59,580 bases of DNA from Candidatus Bathyarchaeota archaeon (GTDB lineage Archaea; Thermoproteota; Bathyarchaeia; Bathyarchaeales; Bathycorpusculaceae), in NCBI GenBank assembly GCA_026414485.1, contig JAOAIX010000012.1, forward strand, positions 1 through 59,580, given 5' to 3'. The notes under the pieces were generated by a model that saw nothing but the letters and a program-made list of their open reading frames with translations, did no database searches and had not been told where the DNA came from. The translations under genes and the position numbers were made by a program. The first letter of the stretch is position 1; each line of letters opens with the position of its first letter. Shown here in pieces: positions 19,311 through 27,974 of this stretch.

Positions 19311-20876
19311 ATGATGAAGATTAGACTGTTTGCGACACACCGTCGCTTGAGTTTTGCCGCATTTTGGGTCTTTTTATTATCTGCATTATACTATATTAGT
19401 ACCCAAAATTATCTATTATTCCATAGTTTAGTTGAGATTTACAGTATCCTTATTGGATTCGCAATTTTTATAATCGCATGGAACGCCCAAAGTAAAATTG
19501 ATAATCACTACTTTGTTTTTGTAGGCATAGCTTTTCTATTCGTAGGATTTTTAGCTCTTCTTCATACGCTGGCCTATAAAGGTATGGGAGTGTTTACTGG
19601 AGCAGGTGCCAATTTACCTACACAACTTTGGATAGCCACAAGATACATGTTTAGTGTATCATTACTTGTGGCGCTATTTTTTACAAACCACAAAAGCCGT
19701 TCTCTTCCAATAATTGTCCTCTATACAATTGGCACAGGCGTCTTGCTTATGTCAGTTTTTTACTGGAAAAACTTTCCAACAGCGTATGTTGAAGGCACAC
19801 CAAACAGCTCAGGTTATTTAACAACATTCAAAATTGCTAGTGAGTACATTATTGCTCTTATCCTTGTTTGCTCTATATTTTTCTTAATTAAAAATCGGCA
19901 GCACTTCGACAAGTACACTTTTCAACATTTGACAGGTGCATTGATTGCTGCTGTTGCTACGGGAATGGCGTTTACACTTTACACAGATGTTTATGGTCTA
20001 TTCAATTTTATAGGCCATTTACTGAATCTTATTTCATTCTATCTAATCTATCTTGCAATGATCAAAATTTCTCTGACGCGTCCTTTTGATTCCCTATGGT
20101 TGAAACTTAAACAAAGTGAGGCTTCTCTGAAAGAAGAAACCGAAAAACTATCAACAATCAACAAATTACTTGCAGTTGAAATTGATAACCATAAAAAGTC
20201 AAAAGAAGAATTAGAGAAAGTCGTTCGTAAAAACGAGGAATTAACTGAAAAGTTGGATGTAATTGGTAGTTTAACGCGGCATGATGTCGGCAATAAATTA
20301 TCAATCATAAGTAGCTATGTTTACCTACTCAAAAAATCAGCCGATAAAAAAGTAAATTCAGATTACCTTAAAGTGGTTGAGTCGACTATTGATTCTGCCC
20401 AAAAAATACTTGATTTTGGTCGTAGCTATCAGGCAAGTAGTTATGAAAACCTATATTCAGTGGATGTAGAAAAAACATTTAATGATGCAGTTCATTTAGC
20501 AACACCCACGGTCAATATCGAAGTTGTCACTGAGTGTAAAGGAATAAAAGTACACGCTGACTCACTACTTGAAAAGATATTCTACAATTTAATTGATAAT
20601 TCAATAAGGCATGGAAAAACAGTTACCCAGATTAAGCTAAGTTGTACTGTAGAAAAAAATGCGTTGCGCTTGATCTATGAAGACAACGGTATAGGAATCC
20701 CAGATGATAAAAAAAGATACCTCTTTACAAAAGGATACAGTACGAGTGGAAATTCAGGTCTTGGTCTGTTTTTAATTAAGAAGATTATAGATATTTACGG
20801 TTGGAAAATAACTGAAGAGGGTAAACCTGGACAAGGGGTAAAATTTGTGATAACAATACCAACTCACCAACGCTAA
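19311..20876 (+). CDS. MASE3-domain sensor histidine kinase
   Basis: About 521 residues. The first about 250 residues hold seven to eight hydrophobic helices with LHTLAYKGMGVF, typical of the MASE3 membrane sensor domain. A coiled coil (about 260-310) leads to the kinase core: LTRHDVGNKLS with the phospho-accepting His, N-box FYNLIDNSIRHG, G1 EDNGIGIP and G2 GNSGLGLFL. It would autophosphorylate in response to an unknown membrane-borne signal. No response regulator or receiver domain lies within the window, so it is an orphan kinase. Histidine kinases are mostly of bacterial origin in archaea. Composition is more A/T-rich than the neighbours. Confidence 0.9.
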   Translation: MMKIRLFATHRRLSFAAFWVFLLSALYYISTQNYLLFHSLVEIYSILIGFAIFIIAWNAQSKIDNHYFVFVGIAFLFVGFLALLHTLAYKGMGVFTGAGANLPTQLWIATRYMFSVSLLVALFFTNHKSRSLPIIVLYTIGTGVLLMSVFYWKNFPTAYVEGTPNSSGYLTTFKIASEYIIALILVCSIFFLIKNRQHFDKYTFQHLTGALIAAVATGMAFTLYTDVYGLFNFIGHLLNLISFYLIYLAMIKISLTRPFDSLWLKLKQSEASLKEETEKLSTINKLLAVEIDNHKKSKEELEKVVRKNEELTEKLDVIGSLTRHDVGNKLSIISSYVYLLKKSADKKVNSDYLKVVESTIDSAQKILDFGRSYQASSYENLYSVDVEKTFNDAVHLATPTVNIEVVTECKGIKVHADSLLEKIFYNLIDNSIRHGKTVTQIKLSCTVEKNALRLIYEDNGIGIPDDKKRYLFTKGYSTSGNSGLGLFLIKKIIDIYGWKITEEGKPGQGVKFVITIPTHQR

Positions 20877-21004
20877 TTTTTTAGTGGACACGGTTTTTGT
20901 TTGTTGCGAATAGCAAACGGTAAATGCAGCAAAAACCTCCGGTTGACATTAACTAGATGAGAACGACGCTTGCTTTCCTGTCTTGAATGTCTAATATGTA
21001 AACA

Positions 21005-21245
21005 GTGAAGTATGTCTATTATAAGCCAATAGTCTTTAATCACTTAACAATTAACTATGACAACGGTAAAAGTTGCAACGCTTATCAATTAAGTGAACTG
21101 GACATCAACGGGTTCAAATTTGTTGTTGAAGCTAAAAATAACAACCTGCTGGTTGAATAGTCAGGAAACGCAAATAAGTGTTGTACGATATCATGTAGAC
21201 TTGGACGATGAGGATATCGAGGTACGAAGACGCGAAAGCGGATGA
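21005..21245 (+). pseudogene. Possible small gene with one frameshift
   Basis: From GTG 21005 a frame of 51 codons (NAYQLSELDINGFKFVVEA and so on) stops at TAG near 21158. Reading one base later continues the same style of protein (NSQETQISVVRYHVDLDDED) to TGA at 21243-21245. Joined, they give about 80 residues. Removing one base near 21155-21158 would restore it. No ribosome-binding site is evident and I know no family, so this may be chance. The rest of the gap 20877-21350 shows nothing else. Confidence 0.3.
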
Positions 21246-21350
21246 CCTCTTTTTCCGCTACTGAGTCCAAATAAAATAAATCATGTAATAAAATGACAGA
21301 GAGTAAACACTCTAACTTTGAGCAAAGAAAGAGGGAAATGTTCTCTTCTT

Positions 21351-21569
21351 TTATCTGTCGCGGGGACCCGTCACGTACGCCCATATGCCAACTAAGAGGA
21401 GCGTCAAACATGCGCCTGCGAAACCTGAGACAATAAATTTCACCTGAATTAGTGCTGGAATTACCTCCATAAGCCATGGTATAGCGTAGTCTGCAGTTAA
21501 CTGTGCAATTATGCCTGCCATGAACCCTAAGAGCGCGACGATGGCAAATACTTTAAACCTTTCATTCAT
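21351..21569 (-). CDS. Small membrane protein with two helices
   Basis: A 72-residue protein. Two hydrophobic segments (about residues 6-24 and 39-66) are joined by a short polar loop containing DYAIPW. The tail is TGPRDR. The start ATG has a good AAAGGTGA ribosome-binding site about 7 bases upstream, which supports it as a real gene. A longer antisense-frame ORF (21085-21477) overlaps it and is rejected. It is divergent from the cdv operon, separated by 226 bases, so it may share regulation with cell division. No function is assigned. Confidence 0.65.
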   Translation of the reverse strand: MNERFKVFAIVALLGFMAGIIAQLTADYAIPWLMEVIPALIQVKFIVSGFAGACLTLLLVGIWAYVTGPRDR

Positions 21570-21795
21570 TTATTTTTCACCTTTGTCTAGCAATTAGACT
21601 ATGCTTCTTTTTAGTCTAACTTACATTTTTATGTCTATAACCAGAAACGCGACCACTCCATCTTTTAAGTTTATAATTAAAGGCTAAAACCCATTTTTTG
21701 GGTCTGTATATTCCTACATATATACATCCATATTTCGATCATATTAACAATGTATAAGATGAATTTCTGCATGCTGTGTTGTAGGAGGAATAAAT

Positions 21796-22455
21796 TTGTC
21801 CGAAAGGTTCGCTAAAAAATGGGAAAGTAAAAGAGAAGAACAGCCATTTACTAACCGACTAAAAGATGCAGTAAAACCACCAGGTCCACTCAAACCAAGA
21901 CTTGACTTTGCTGTACGACGCATCGAGCTACAAGTGCAAAAACTTGACCAAGCAACAGAAAGGTTCAGCCAGCGTGACAAAGCAATTTTTGCCAGAATAG
22001 TTGATGCCTACACAAAACACGATACCGCAAGAGCAAACGTCTTTGCTAACGAACTCGCTGAAGTTCGCAAAATGGAGAAACTTATCATAAATGCACGACT
22101 TGCTCTCGAACAGATAGTCTTACGTTTACGTACAGTATCAGAACTCGGTGACGTTGTATCAACACTAGGCCCAGCTGTTGGTGTTCTGCGCTCCGTCAGA
22201 TCAGGCCTAGTGAGCGTCTTCCCTGAAGCTGAGAACGAGCTAGGCGAGATCGGTAACATGCTAAGCGGAATAATGATTGAAGCAGGTCAAGGTTCAGGTA
22301 TGACCCTCAACTTTGATACAGTCAACGAGGATGCAAGCAAAATCTTAACCGAAGCCGCAACAGTTGCTGAGCAACGAGTTAAAGAGAAGTTCCCTGATTT
22401 GCCACAAGGTATACCCACAGCTCCACAAACAGAACAGTCAACGCAAGGATTCTAA
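21796..22455 (+). CDS. cdvB: ESCRT-III-like division protein without winged helix (CdvB paralogue)
   Basis: A 219-residue Snf7/ESCRT-III-like protein. A basic helix alpha-1 (LDFAVRRIELQVQKLDQATE, residues 36-55) is followed by helices with RANVFANELAEVRKMEKLI and a region VSTLGPAVGVLRSV, the CdvB family pattern. The C-terminus ends in an acidic helix and a Pro/Gln tail with no winged-helix domain, like the CdvB1/B2 paralogues of Sulfolobus. It would polymerise at the division neck and be remodelled by CdvC. TTG start with a strong GGAGGAA 6 bases upstream. First gene of a four-gene operon (17 bases to the next). Confidence 0.88.
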   Translation: MSERFAKKWESKREEQPFTNRLKDAVKPPGPLKPRLDFAVRRIELQVQKLDQATERFSQRDKAIFARIVDAYTKHDTARANVFANELAEVRKMEKLIINARLALEQIVLRLRTVSELGDVVSTLGPAVGVLRSVRSGLVSVFPEAENELGEIGNMLSGIMIEAGQGSGMTLNFDTVNEDASKILTEAATVAEQRVKEKFPDLPQGIPTAPQTEQSTQGF

Positions 22456-22471
22456 AAAGGGAGTGTAAAAA

Positions 22472-23194
22472 ATGTCTCAACAACCATCCAATCTTTTTCT
22501 TTCTATTGGTAAACATGTAAAAGACGAGTATGGTCGATCAGTTGGAAGAATAATATCATTTGCCACCACTCCAAGTGGAAAATTTGACGCCGTATTTCTC
22601 GAACTTAGCGATGGCAGATTCATCAAGCACCCCATTGAAGCTCTATTATTTAATGGTGCTGAAATCACATTACTCTCCAGAATCAAATCAAAAGCAGCAA
22701 TATTTTACGACCAAATTCCCTTCATCTGGCGCAAAGATCAGGCCCTAAAAGATTTGGCTGACAAACGAAAAATCAGCCCTGACCTCTATCAGGAACTCCA
22801 CACAAACTTTAGCACTGTCCTGAGCCAACTACGTAAAGATGCACAGATTCTACTTGACGATATAGCACAGGGTCTAACTCAATGTGAAGAAGAACTTAAA
22901 GCCCTAAGCTACGCGGTGCTACACTTAGAACTTGAACATGAAATCGGCAAAATCGCCGAAGAACAATATAAAGTTGCATATACTGCCCTCCAAGAGAATA
23001 TTAAACGCACTAGCGCCGAGAAAAACGATTTAGAAACAACAAGAAACAAACTCTCTAACATTCTACTAGGCGATGTTCCAGAAGTTTCAGAACTCAAAAC
23101 CAAAGCCGTTGAAGTGCCTGTAGCTGAAGCAGCAGAGCTACCAGAACCCCCCGTTGTTGTTTACGTAAAAGAAGTCGGAAAGGCTGGAATATAA
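22472..23194 (+). CDS. cdvA: CdvA cell-division protein
   Basis: A 240-residue protein. The N-terminal about 80 residues form a PRC-barrel-like beta domain (LFLSIGKHVKDEYGRSVGRI, FDAVFLELSDGRFIKHP). A long coiled coil spans about residues 90-205. The C-terminal tail is Pro/Val-rich (PEPPVVVYVKEVGKAGI) and matches the place of the ESCRT-III-binding peptide that in Sulfolobus CdvA pairs with the CdvB winged helix. CdvA is archaeal-specific, binds membrane and DNA, and recruits CdvB. AGGGAGTG precedes the ATG. Here it sits between two ESCRT-III genes rather than at the operon head as in Sulfolobus. Confidence 0.85.
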   Translation: MSQQPSNLFLSIGKHVKDEYGRSVGRIISFATTPSGKFDAVFLELSDGRFIKHPIEALLFNGAEITLLSRIKSKAAIFYDQIPFIWRKDQALKDLADKRKISPDLYQELHTNFSTVLSQLRKDAQILLDDIAQGLTQCEEELKALSYAVLHLELEHEIGKIAEEQYKVAYTALQENIKRTSAEKNDLETTRNKLSNILLGDVPEVSELKTKAVEVPVAEAAELPEPPVVVYVKEVGKAGI

Positions 23195-23233
23195 CCAAAG
23201 GGATTAAGCAGCTAGGGTAGGGAGGGAACAAAC

Positions 23234-24142
23234 ATCAAATTAGCCCACTCACCCCCCCCACCTTTAAAAGAAATTGCTGCTAAATCCATTTATACCTTAA
23301 AAATCCAACAAAACAAGTTGGAACAAGCAAGTTACCGCCTTAAAGAACGTGACAAAGTACTTTTTGAGACTTGCATGAGCGCGTTGAAGAAAAACAACAA
23401 AGAACGCGCGGCAGTTTGTGCTAATGAAATTGCAGAAGTTAGAAAGCTACTTAAGTTTCTCTATAATGTGCAGTTAGCCATTGAACGAGTAATTTTGAGA
23501 CTTGAAACGTTGAAAGAACTTAGCGAGATAGTTATTGACCTTAAACCTGCGTTAAAACTGTTGCAGGGTGTATCGCAGGAACTTTTCCAGGTTTTACCTG
23601 ATGTATCAGCAGAATTAAATAACGTTAACTCTGCAATAAGCGATACTTTATACGCCACCAAGATTCAAGCAGACACTGAGTCTTTAATGCCGGTGGGTCA
23701 GAAAAGCGAGGGAGGAGAAGAAATTCTCAAAGAAGTTTCTACGTTTCTTGAACAGAAAATTTCTGAAACTCTTCCTGAACCGCCACTGTCTGCTCCCAAA
23801 CCTGAACTGAAAACGAAAGCTCCAGTTAGAGAACTGGTTGCCTTATCTGCTTCCAATTCTCAGATAAGTGGACGGAGGACACAGGAATCTTCTGAACGGG
23901 AAACAACACAAACCTTCTTTTCTTACAAGAAACAGGAAATCAAAGAAATTTCTCTAACAGTGGAAAAACCAACCCCATCAATTGAGGATATGCTTCTTGA
24001 GTATTTACGTAAGAGTAACGGTGAAATAGACCTTACACGTTGTTCAACTGAGTTGAAAACGTCAAACAGAGAAATTGAGAAAGCTCTTGAAAGTTTAGGT
24101 AACAAGGGAAAAATAAAAATTGAGTTAAAACCGCCTGAATAA
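23234..24142 (+). CDS. cdvB: CdvB (ESCRT-III-like with C-terminal winged helix), apparent non-canonical ATC start
   Basis: Alignment by eye with the first paralogue shows that helix alpha-1 (LKEIAAKSIYTLKIQQNKL) is encoded before the first canonical start, TTG 23318. The frame is open back to 23234, where ATC sits 7 bases after an excellent GGAGGG (23221-23226); no ATG, GTG or TTG lies between. The protein would have about 302 residues: ESCRT-III core (ERAAVCANEIAEVRKLLKFL), a Pro/Ser linker, and a C-terminal winged-helix-like domain (PSIEDMLLEYLRKSNGEIDL) that binds the CdvA tail. A C8 run at 23252-23259 is a possible indel site. It is followed after 16 bases by cdvC. Confidence 0.8.
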   Translation: MKLAHSPPPPLKEIAAKSIYTLKIQQNKLEQASYRLKERDKVLFETCMSALKKNNKERAAVCANEIAEVRKLLKFLYNVQLAIERVILRLETLKELSEIVIDLKPALKLLQGVSQELFQVLPDVSAELNNVNSAISDTLYATKIQADTESLMPVGQKSEGGEEILKEVSTFLEQKISETLPEPPLSAPKPELKTKAPVRELVALSASNSQISGRRTQESSERETTQTFFSYKKQEIKEISLTVEKPTPSIEDMLLEYLRKSNGEIDLTRCSTELKTSNREIEKALESLGNKGKIKIELKPPE

Positions 24143-24158
24143 ACCTGAGGGGAACAAA

Positions 24159-25334
24159 ATGAGTGCTTCACAAGAACTAGAGAAAGCAGCAACAGCCTAC
24201 GCGCTAGACGCTGTCAAAATGGACAAGCAAGGTAACAAGGGCAGAGCCATAACTCTGTATCAGAAAGCTATTGAAAGTTTACTGCAGCTTGTTCAGCTTT
24301 ACCCAGAGTACGGTTTGAATAAAGTTTACGTGCAGCGGGCAATAGCTTACCAAGAGCGCATCAAAGCTTTGCAGGGCGCAGTTTCGCCTGCTGACGTACG
24401 AATGGAAATGGAGCGTGAAGCTGAAGAAAGCGGTGTTGAGAAGGCTACGCCTGAAAGCAAAGGTAACGGTGAGGAACTTGTTGTCACCGAGAAACCTATG
24501 GTGAAGTGGGAGGAAGTTGTCGGTTTAGATACCGCAAAAAAAGCAGTAAAAGAAGCTATAGTTTACCCCGTTCAAAGACCAGATCTATTCCCTCTTGGCT
24601 GGCCCCGTGGAATTCTTTTGTTTGGTCCACCTGGATGCGGCAAAACTTTGTTGGCAGCAGCAGTTGCCACAGAGATCGATGCTAACTTTTATAGTATTGA
24701 CGCGGCATCAATTATGTCTAAATGGCTAGGTGAGGCTGAACAGAACGTCGCTAAACTGTTTAATTCTGCCCGCAAATCTTCAAATGAAGGTAAACCTGCC
24801 ATTGTGTTCGTAGATGAGTTAGACTCCTTGATGGGGACTCACTCCAACGAAGTAGGTGGAGAAATTCGTGTTAAAAACCAGTTCCTGAAGGAAATGGATG
24901 GTATAATGGACAAAGGCAAAGCCCTCCACGTCTACGTGATAGGTGCAACAAACAAGCCTTGGGATTTGGATTGGGCTTTTATACGTCGTTTCCAGAAGAG
25001 AATTCTAGTTCCCCTTCCAGATTTTAACACCCGTTTAATGATGCTGAAACATTACACGGGCAATTTGTCGATTGCCGAGAACGTAGACCTGCATGAGTTA
25101 GCTCGTTTGAGCGAGGGCTTCTCAGGAAGCGACATACGAGACGTTTGCCAATCAGCTCAACTCAGCTTAATCGGTGAGTTCTTCGAATCTGGCAAAGCCA
25201 ACGACAAAGCCGCTAAACCCCGTGCTTTGAACATGGCCGATTTCAGACAAATCTTTGAAGAGCGAAAACCAAGCGTTTCTTTAGATATGCTGGCACTTTA
25301 TAACCGTTGGTTTGAGGCTTTCAAAGCTTTATAA
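24159..25334 (+). CDS. cdvC: CdvC, Vps4-like AAA ATPase
   Basis: A 391-residue ATPase. An N-terminal three-helix MIT domain (residues 1-75, ELEKAATAYALDAVKMDKQG) binds ESCRT-III tails. The AAA domain has Walker A FGPPGCGKTLL near residue 155, Walker B AIVFVDELDSL near 210, sensor-1 VIGATNKPWDLD near 260, arginine fingers RRFQKR and sensor-2 GFSGSDIRDV. Substrate-contact loop SKWLGEAEQN is Vps4-like. It disassembles CdvB polymers with ATP at the division septum. ATG with GAGGGG 6-11 bases upstream; last gene of the cdv operon. Confidence 0.95.
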   Translation: MSASQELEKAATAYALDAVKMDKQGNKGRAITLYQKAIESLLQLVQLYPEYGLNKVYVQRAIAYQERIKALQGAVSPADVRMEMEREAEESGVEKATPESKGNGEELVVTEKPMVKWEEVVGLDTAKKAVKEAIVYPVQRPDLFPLGWPRGILLFGPPGCGKTLLAAAVATEIDANFYSIDAASIMSKWLGEAEQNVAKLFNSARKSSNEGKPAIVFVDELDSLMGTHSNEVGGEIRVKNQFLKEMDGIMDKGKALHVYVIGATNKPWDLDWAFIRRFQKRILVPLPDFNTRLMMLKHYTGNLSIAENVDLHELARLSEGFSGSDIRDVCQSAQLSLIGEFFESGKANDKAAKPRALNMADFRQIFEERKPSVSLDMLALYNRWFEAFKAL

Positions 25335-25468
25335 GAGCTGAGGGGGAAAATAGACAAAACACTGGATTTAGGTGGAAAGGTTTGGAGAACTCCTACTTCT
25401 TTGCACGCTCTCCCTTCTCCCCTCAATTTTTCTCCAAACCCCACAACCCACCAATTTATTAGCTTTAG

Positions 25469-25987
25469 TTAGAGTATGGTTTGGACTATATCAGCAAGTT
25501 TTTTTGGGTTCTTTGTGGAGTCTACATACGGTATATTGGAGTTTATTTTTTCAGTGTTGTAGGATCCACTGAAAGCTAAAATAGGGTTGTACGTTTGCAG
25601 GGCACTTGCGGCTTCTTCTTGAGATTTGACAACGACAATTTTTTGAATGGTTGCTTTTTTAGCAACAATTTTTTTAAAGCCCTCGATTAATATGACATCG
25701 CTGTCTTTACACTTCTTTAAAAGCGATGACAGTGGTACTTCACAGGTGTTCCCCTTCTCTATTGTTACAACTTCGTTGGGTGCCATGGCAATGATAGTTC
25801 GAGCTCCATGTTGAGCAAATCTATATGTGTCTTTCCCAGGCGTGTCTATAGTAAACTCTGGTTCGCTTATATGTTTTATAACTGCAACTTTATAGCTTCG
25901 ACTGGCGAGTTCATGGATGAGCTTTTCAATGGTTGTTGTCTTGCCAACTTTTTTGCCGCCTACAACAGCGATGATTTTTTGCTTCAA
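25469..25987 (-). CDS. mobB: MobB-like GTP-binding protein
   Basis: A 172-residue P-loop protein with GGKKVGKTTTIEKL (Walker A, residues 10-23), IKHISEPEFTIDTPGKDTYR near residue 38 and VILIEGFKK near 98, the order seen in MobB (molybdopterin guanine dinucleotide biosynthesis protein B). MobB assists attachment of GMP to molybdopterin. No MobA or molybdoenzyme gene is in view. Its first four bases overlap the end of the upstream regulator gene (ATGA), so the two are cotranscribed. Confidence 0.85.
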   Translation of the reverse strand: MKQKIIAVVGGKKVGKTTTIEKLIHELASRSYKVAVIKHISEPEFTIDTPGKDTYRFAQHGARTIIAMAPNEVVTIEKGNTCEVPLSSLLKKCKDSDVILIEGFKKIVAKKATIQKIVVVKSQEEAASALQTYNPILAFSGSYNTEKINSNIPYVDSTKNPKKLADIVQTIL

Positions 25988-26457
25988 GTTTTCATCTCTT
26001 CTTTAAAGATAGCTTCAAGAGTTTTCTTTTCTACATGCAACCGCTCAGCAAGTCCTTTAACCATTTTTACATAAATGCGGAAGAGGTTTTGCATAATTCC
26101 AGCTTTTTCATTTTCGGGTATGTCTTCTTCGTCTGCCATCAGTAGAGCAAACCATTTCCCCAAGTTGGTGAGTTGATAGGCTTTGACCCAGACGATTCTT
26201 CCTTCTTTACTGTTTTTTTCCATCGCTTCGTCGATCACGCCAAGTTTAGTGAGCGTTTTGAGGTTTTCTATTATGGTTTTGTTTGAATAATTGAGTTTTT
26301 GAACGAGGTCTTTTTGATAGATGTTTTTTTCTATGCCCTGTTTGAGCGCAAAGTTGAGTATGTCGACAGCTGCTTTAGAGCCGAAGATGGCGCTTAATAC
26401 TTTATTTTTTTCGTCAGCTGGAAGAAATACTACATATGGATGTAATTGTTCAGCCAC
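25984..26457 (-). CDS. Winged-helix transcription regulator
   Basis: A 157-residue protein with a winged-helix domain: KNIYQKDLVQKLNYSNKTI and ENLKTLTKLGVIDEAME form the helix-turn-helix near residues 44-80, followed by a wing (EGRIVWVKAYQLTNLGKW). The C-terminal third is helical, possibly dimerising. ArsR/MarR-like, ligand unknown. GTG start. First gene of a two-gene unit with mobB. The 293-base gap upstream (26458-26750) contains only A/T-rich sequence. Confidence 0.75.
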   Translation of the reverse strand: MAEQLHPYVVFLPADEKNKVLSAIFGSKAAVDILNFALKQGIEKNIYQKDLVQKLNYSNKTIIENLKTLTKLGVIDEAMEKNSKEGRIVWVKAYQLTNLGKWFALLMADEEDIPENEKAGIMQNLFRIYVKMVKGLAERLHVEKKTLEAIFKEEMKT

Positions 26458-26750
26458 TATTTCTCGCCTTTGTTATCTTGGTATCTTTTGTATCTTTTAA
26501 TTATTTTGTTTTTAAGCCTCTTTGATGTTGCTTTTTTCACTTTTTAGTTTAAGAGCCAATTTGTCAACTATCATCAAGAGTGACGTCCCAACTTTTGAAT
26601 TAAAAAGTTTGTTAGGCAAATTTTTTGTTTTGGCTAATCCAAATTATTTTTTTATCCATCACCTCTGAGAGTGAACTTCAAACTCAAAAAGAGTGGTTTG
26701 TTGAGGTGAAAAGCATCAACTCTTATTGACTTTAACTAAAGGTCTCCAAC

Positions 26751-27677
26751 TCATAAAATTACCTGCGTAACGAGGAGAATTAATATAAGAACAGGTAATA
26801 TTCGTAGTGCCGTTCTATTTGTGCTGATTGCCTTATCAATTTTTTTGCCATCAACTAGCCTCATTATATAAACCGAAGTACCTAGGTTATAGAGAAAGAT
26901 CACATAAATTGAAATCATCATGCGATCAGCAAAAGTCAAATAGCCAGTTGGGGGGATTCCGCTAATCAGGGACAAATGGAATGTGGTGGCTGACATCAGC
27001 GTGGTTACCCCCAAAGTTATCCTCTGAGCAAAATTTTGTGGAGAGATAAAGAAAGCTAGCAAGGAAATTGTTGTGATCACTGCGATGGGTAAAACACTTT
27101 TTATGAATGATGAAAGTAGGGGTCTCTCTAAATCAACGCTGAAAATAAAGCGTGAAAACGCTTCGTTACTATAAGAGTGTTGAGAAACTTCGGTTTTGAA
27201 CCCTCTAAGATTCCACCCTGCAATAGTAGCTTCAGGGTCTATATCCGAAGTGGAATCAGTTTCAAAAATCATTTTGGTGGCGTCTAGTTTTGTATGCTCG
27301 ATTTTGACTGAGATCGAGTGCTTCTCAAACTGGTAATCAGAGAAGTCAAAAGCTGTTATAAAATCGCCTCTAACACGGTACTCCAAATATCCTGTGTCAC
27401 CATCTGCGCTGACCTCATATTTAGTGGGTGCGCCATTAATGAATTCAAATGATTTGACGTCGTTAAGGCTAATCTCATTAGGATCAAATTTAAACCATAA
27501 GTAAAAGTCTAATCTGTAACTGTTAGAGCTTAAGTCAACTTTTTCTACATTTACCAACCAAACTCCAACTTTGACATGTGCTGCGTTTTCCGAAGGTTCA
27601 AGAGCTTTTGCACTTTGAATAACGCTTATGAGGCAAATTAAACATAATATGCCAATGGTAACAGTTTTTTTCATCAT
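26751..27677 (-). CDS. Pentameric ligand-gated ion channel homologue (pLGIC, Cys-loop superfamily)
   Basis: A 308-residue protein with a signal peptide (1-25), an extracellular beta domain and four membrane helices. In the beta domain, VGVWLVNVEKVDLSSNSY and YRLDFYLWFKFDP match the first strands of the family, and AFDFSDYQFEKHSISV stands where pLGICs have the FPFDxQ Cys-loop; no Cys pair is present, as in bacterial GLIC and ELIC. The membrane part is diagnostic: RITLGVTTLMSATTFHLSLI (pore helix M2), IPPTGYLTFADRMM (M2-M3 loop) and YNLGTSVYIMRLVD (M3). M4 is the last helix. The cytoplasmic M3-M4 linker is short, as in prokaryotic channels. Ligand and ion selectivity are unknown. Confidence 0.88.
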   Translation of the reverse strand: MMKKTVTIGILCLICLISVIQSAKALEPSENAAHVKVGVWLVNVEKVDLSSNSYRLDFYLWFKFDPNEISLNDVKSFEFINGAPTKYEVSADGDTGYLEYRVRGDFITAFDFSDYQFEKHSISVKIEHTKLDATKMIFETDSTSDIDPEATIAGWNLRGFKTEVSQHSYSNEAFSRFIFSVDLERPLLSSFIKSVLPIAVITTISLLAFFISPQNFAQRITLGVTTLMSATTFHLSLISGIPPTGYLTFADRMMISIYVIFLYNLGTSVYIMRLVDGKKIDKAISTNRTALRILPVLILILLVTQVIL

Positions 27678-27957
27678 TGATCCACTCTGATTAGCCCTTC
27701 TTCATCGTCCATAAACAGATATTTTAAGAATTCTGTTAAAAGCTGCCTAAACTTTAGTTGCTCTATAAAAGAAAAGCTCTGAAAAATTTTAAACTGACAT
27801 TATCTACAATTGGCTATTTTGGATTTTTGTATGCCCTTTATCGTGTATCTTTCATTGCTTTGAAGATGCCTTTTTTAAAGTTTCAAAGGTTGCGGCAAAG
27901 TGGGTTTATCTGTTAATTCAGGATTAAGTTTGAAAGAGCAGCGTGCTGACGTCGTAA
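27678..27957. other. Intergenic region between divergent genes
   Basis: With the next 44 bases this makes a 324-base gap between the channel gene and fen. It is A/T-rich and holds only promoter-type sequence: a TATA-like GTTTATTTAATTA at 27958-27970 for fen. No ORF or RNA gene is recognised. Confidence 0.4.
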
Positions 27958-27974
27958 GTTTATTTAATTAGTTA

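Noticed and set aside
21100-21130. GGTTCAAAT resembling a tRNA T-loop
   Set aside because: Flanking bases do not form a T-stem and no acceptor or anticodon arms can be drawn.
21085-21477. A 130-codon minus-strand frame overlapping the two-helix membrane protein
   Set aside because: It has no ribosome-binding site or fold-like pattern; the 21351-21569 gene has a good start and membrane helices.
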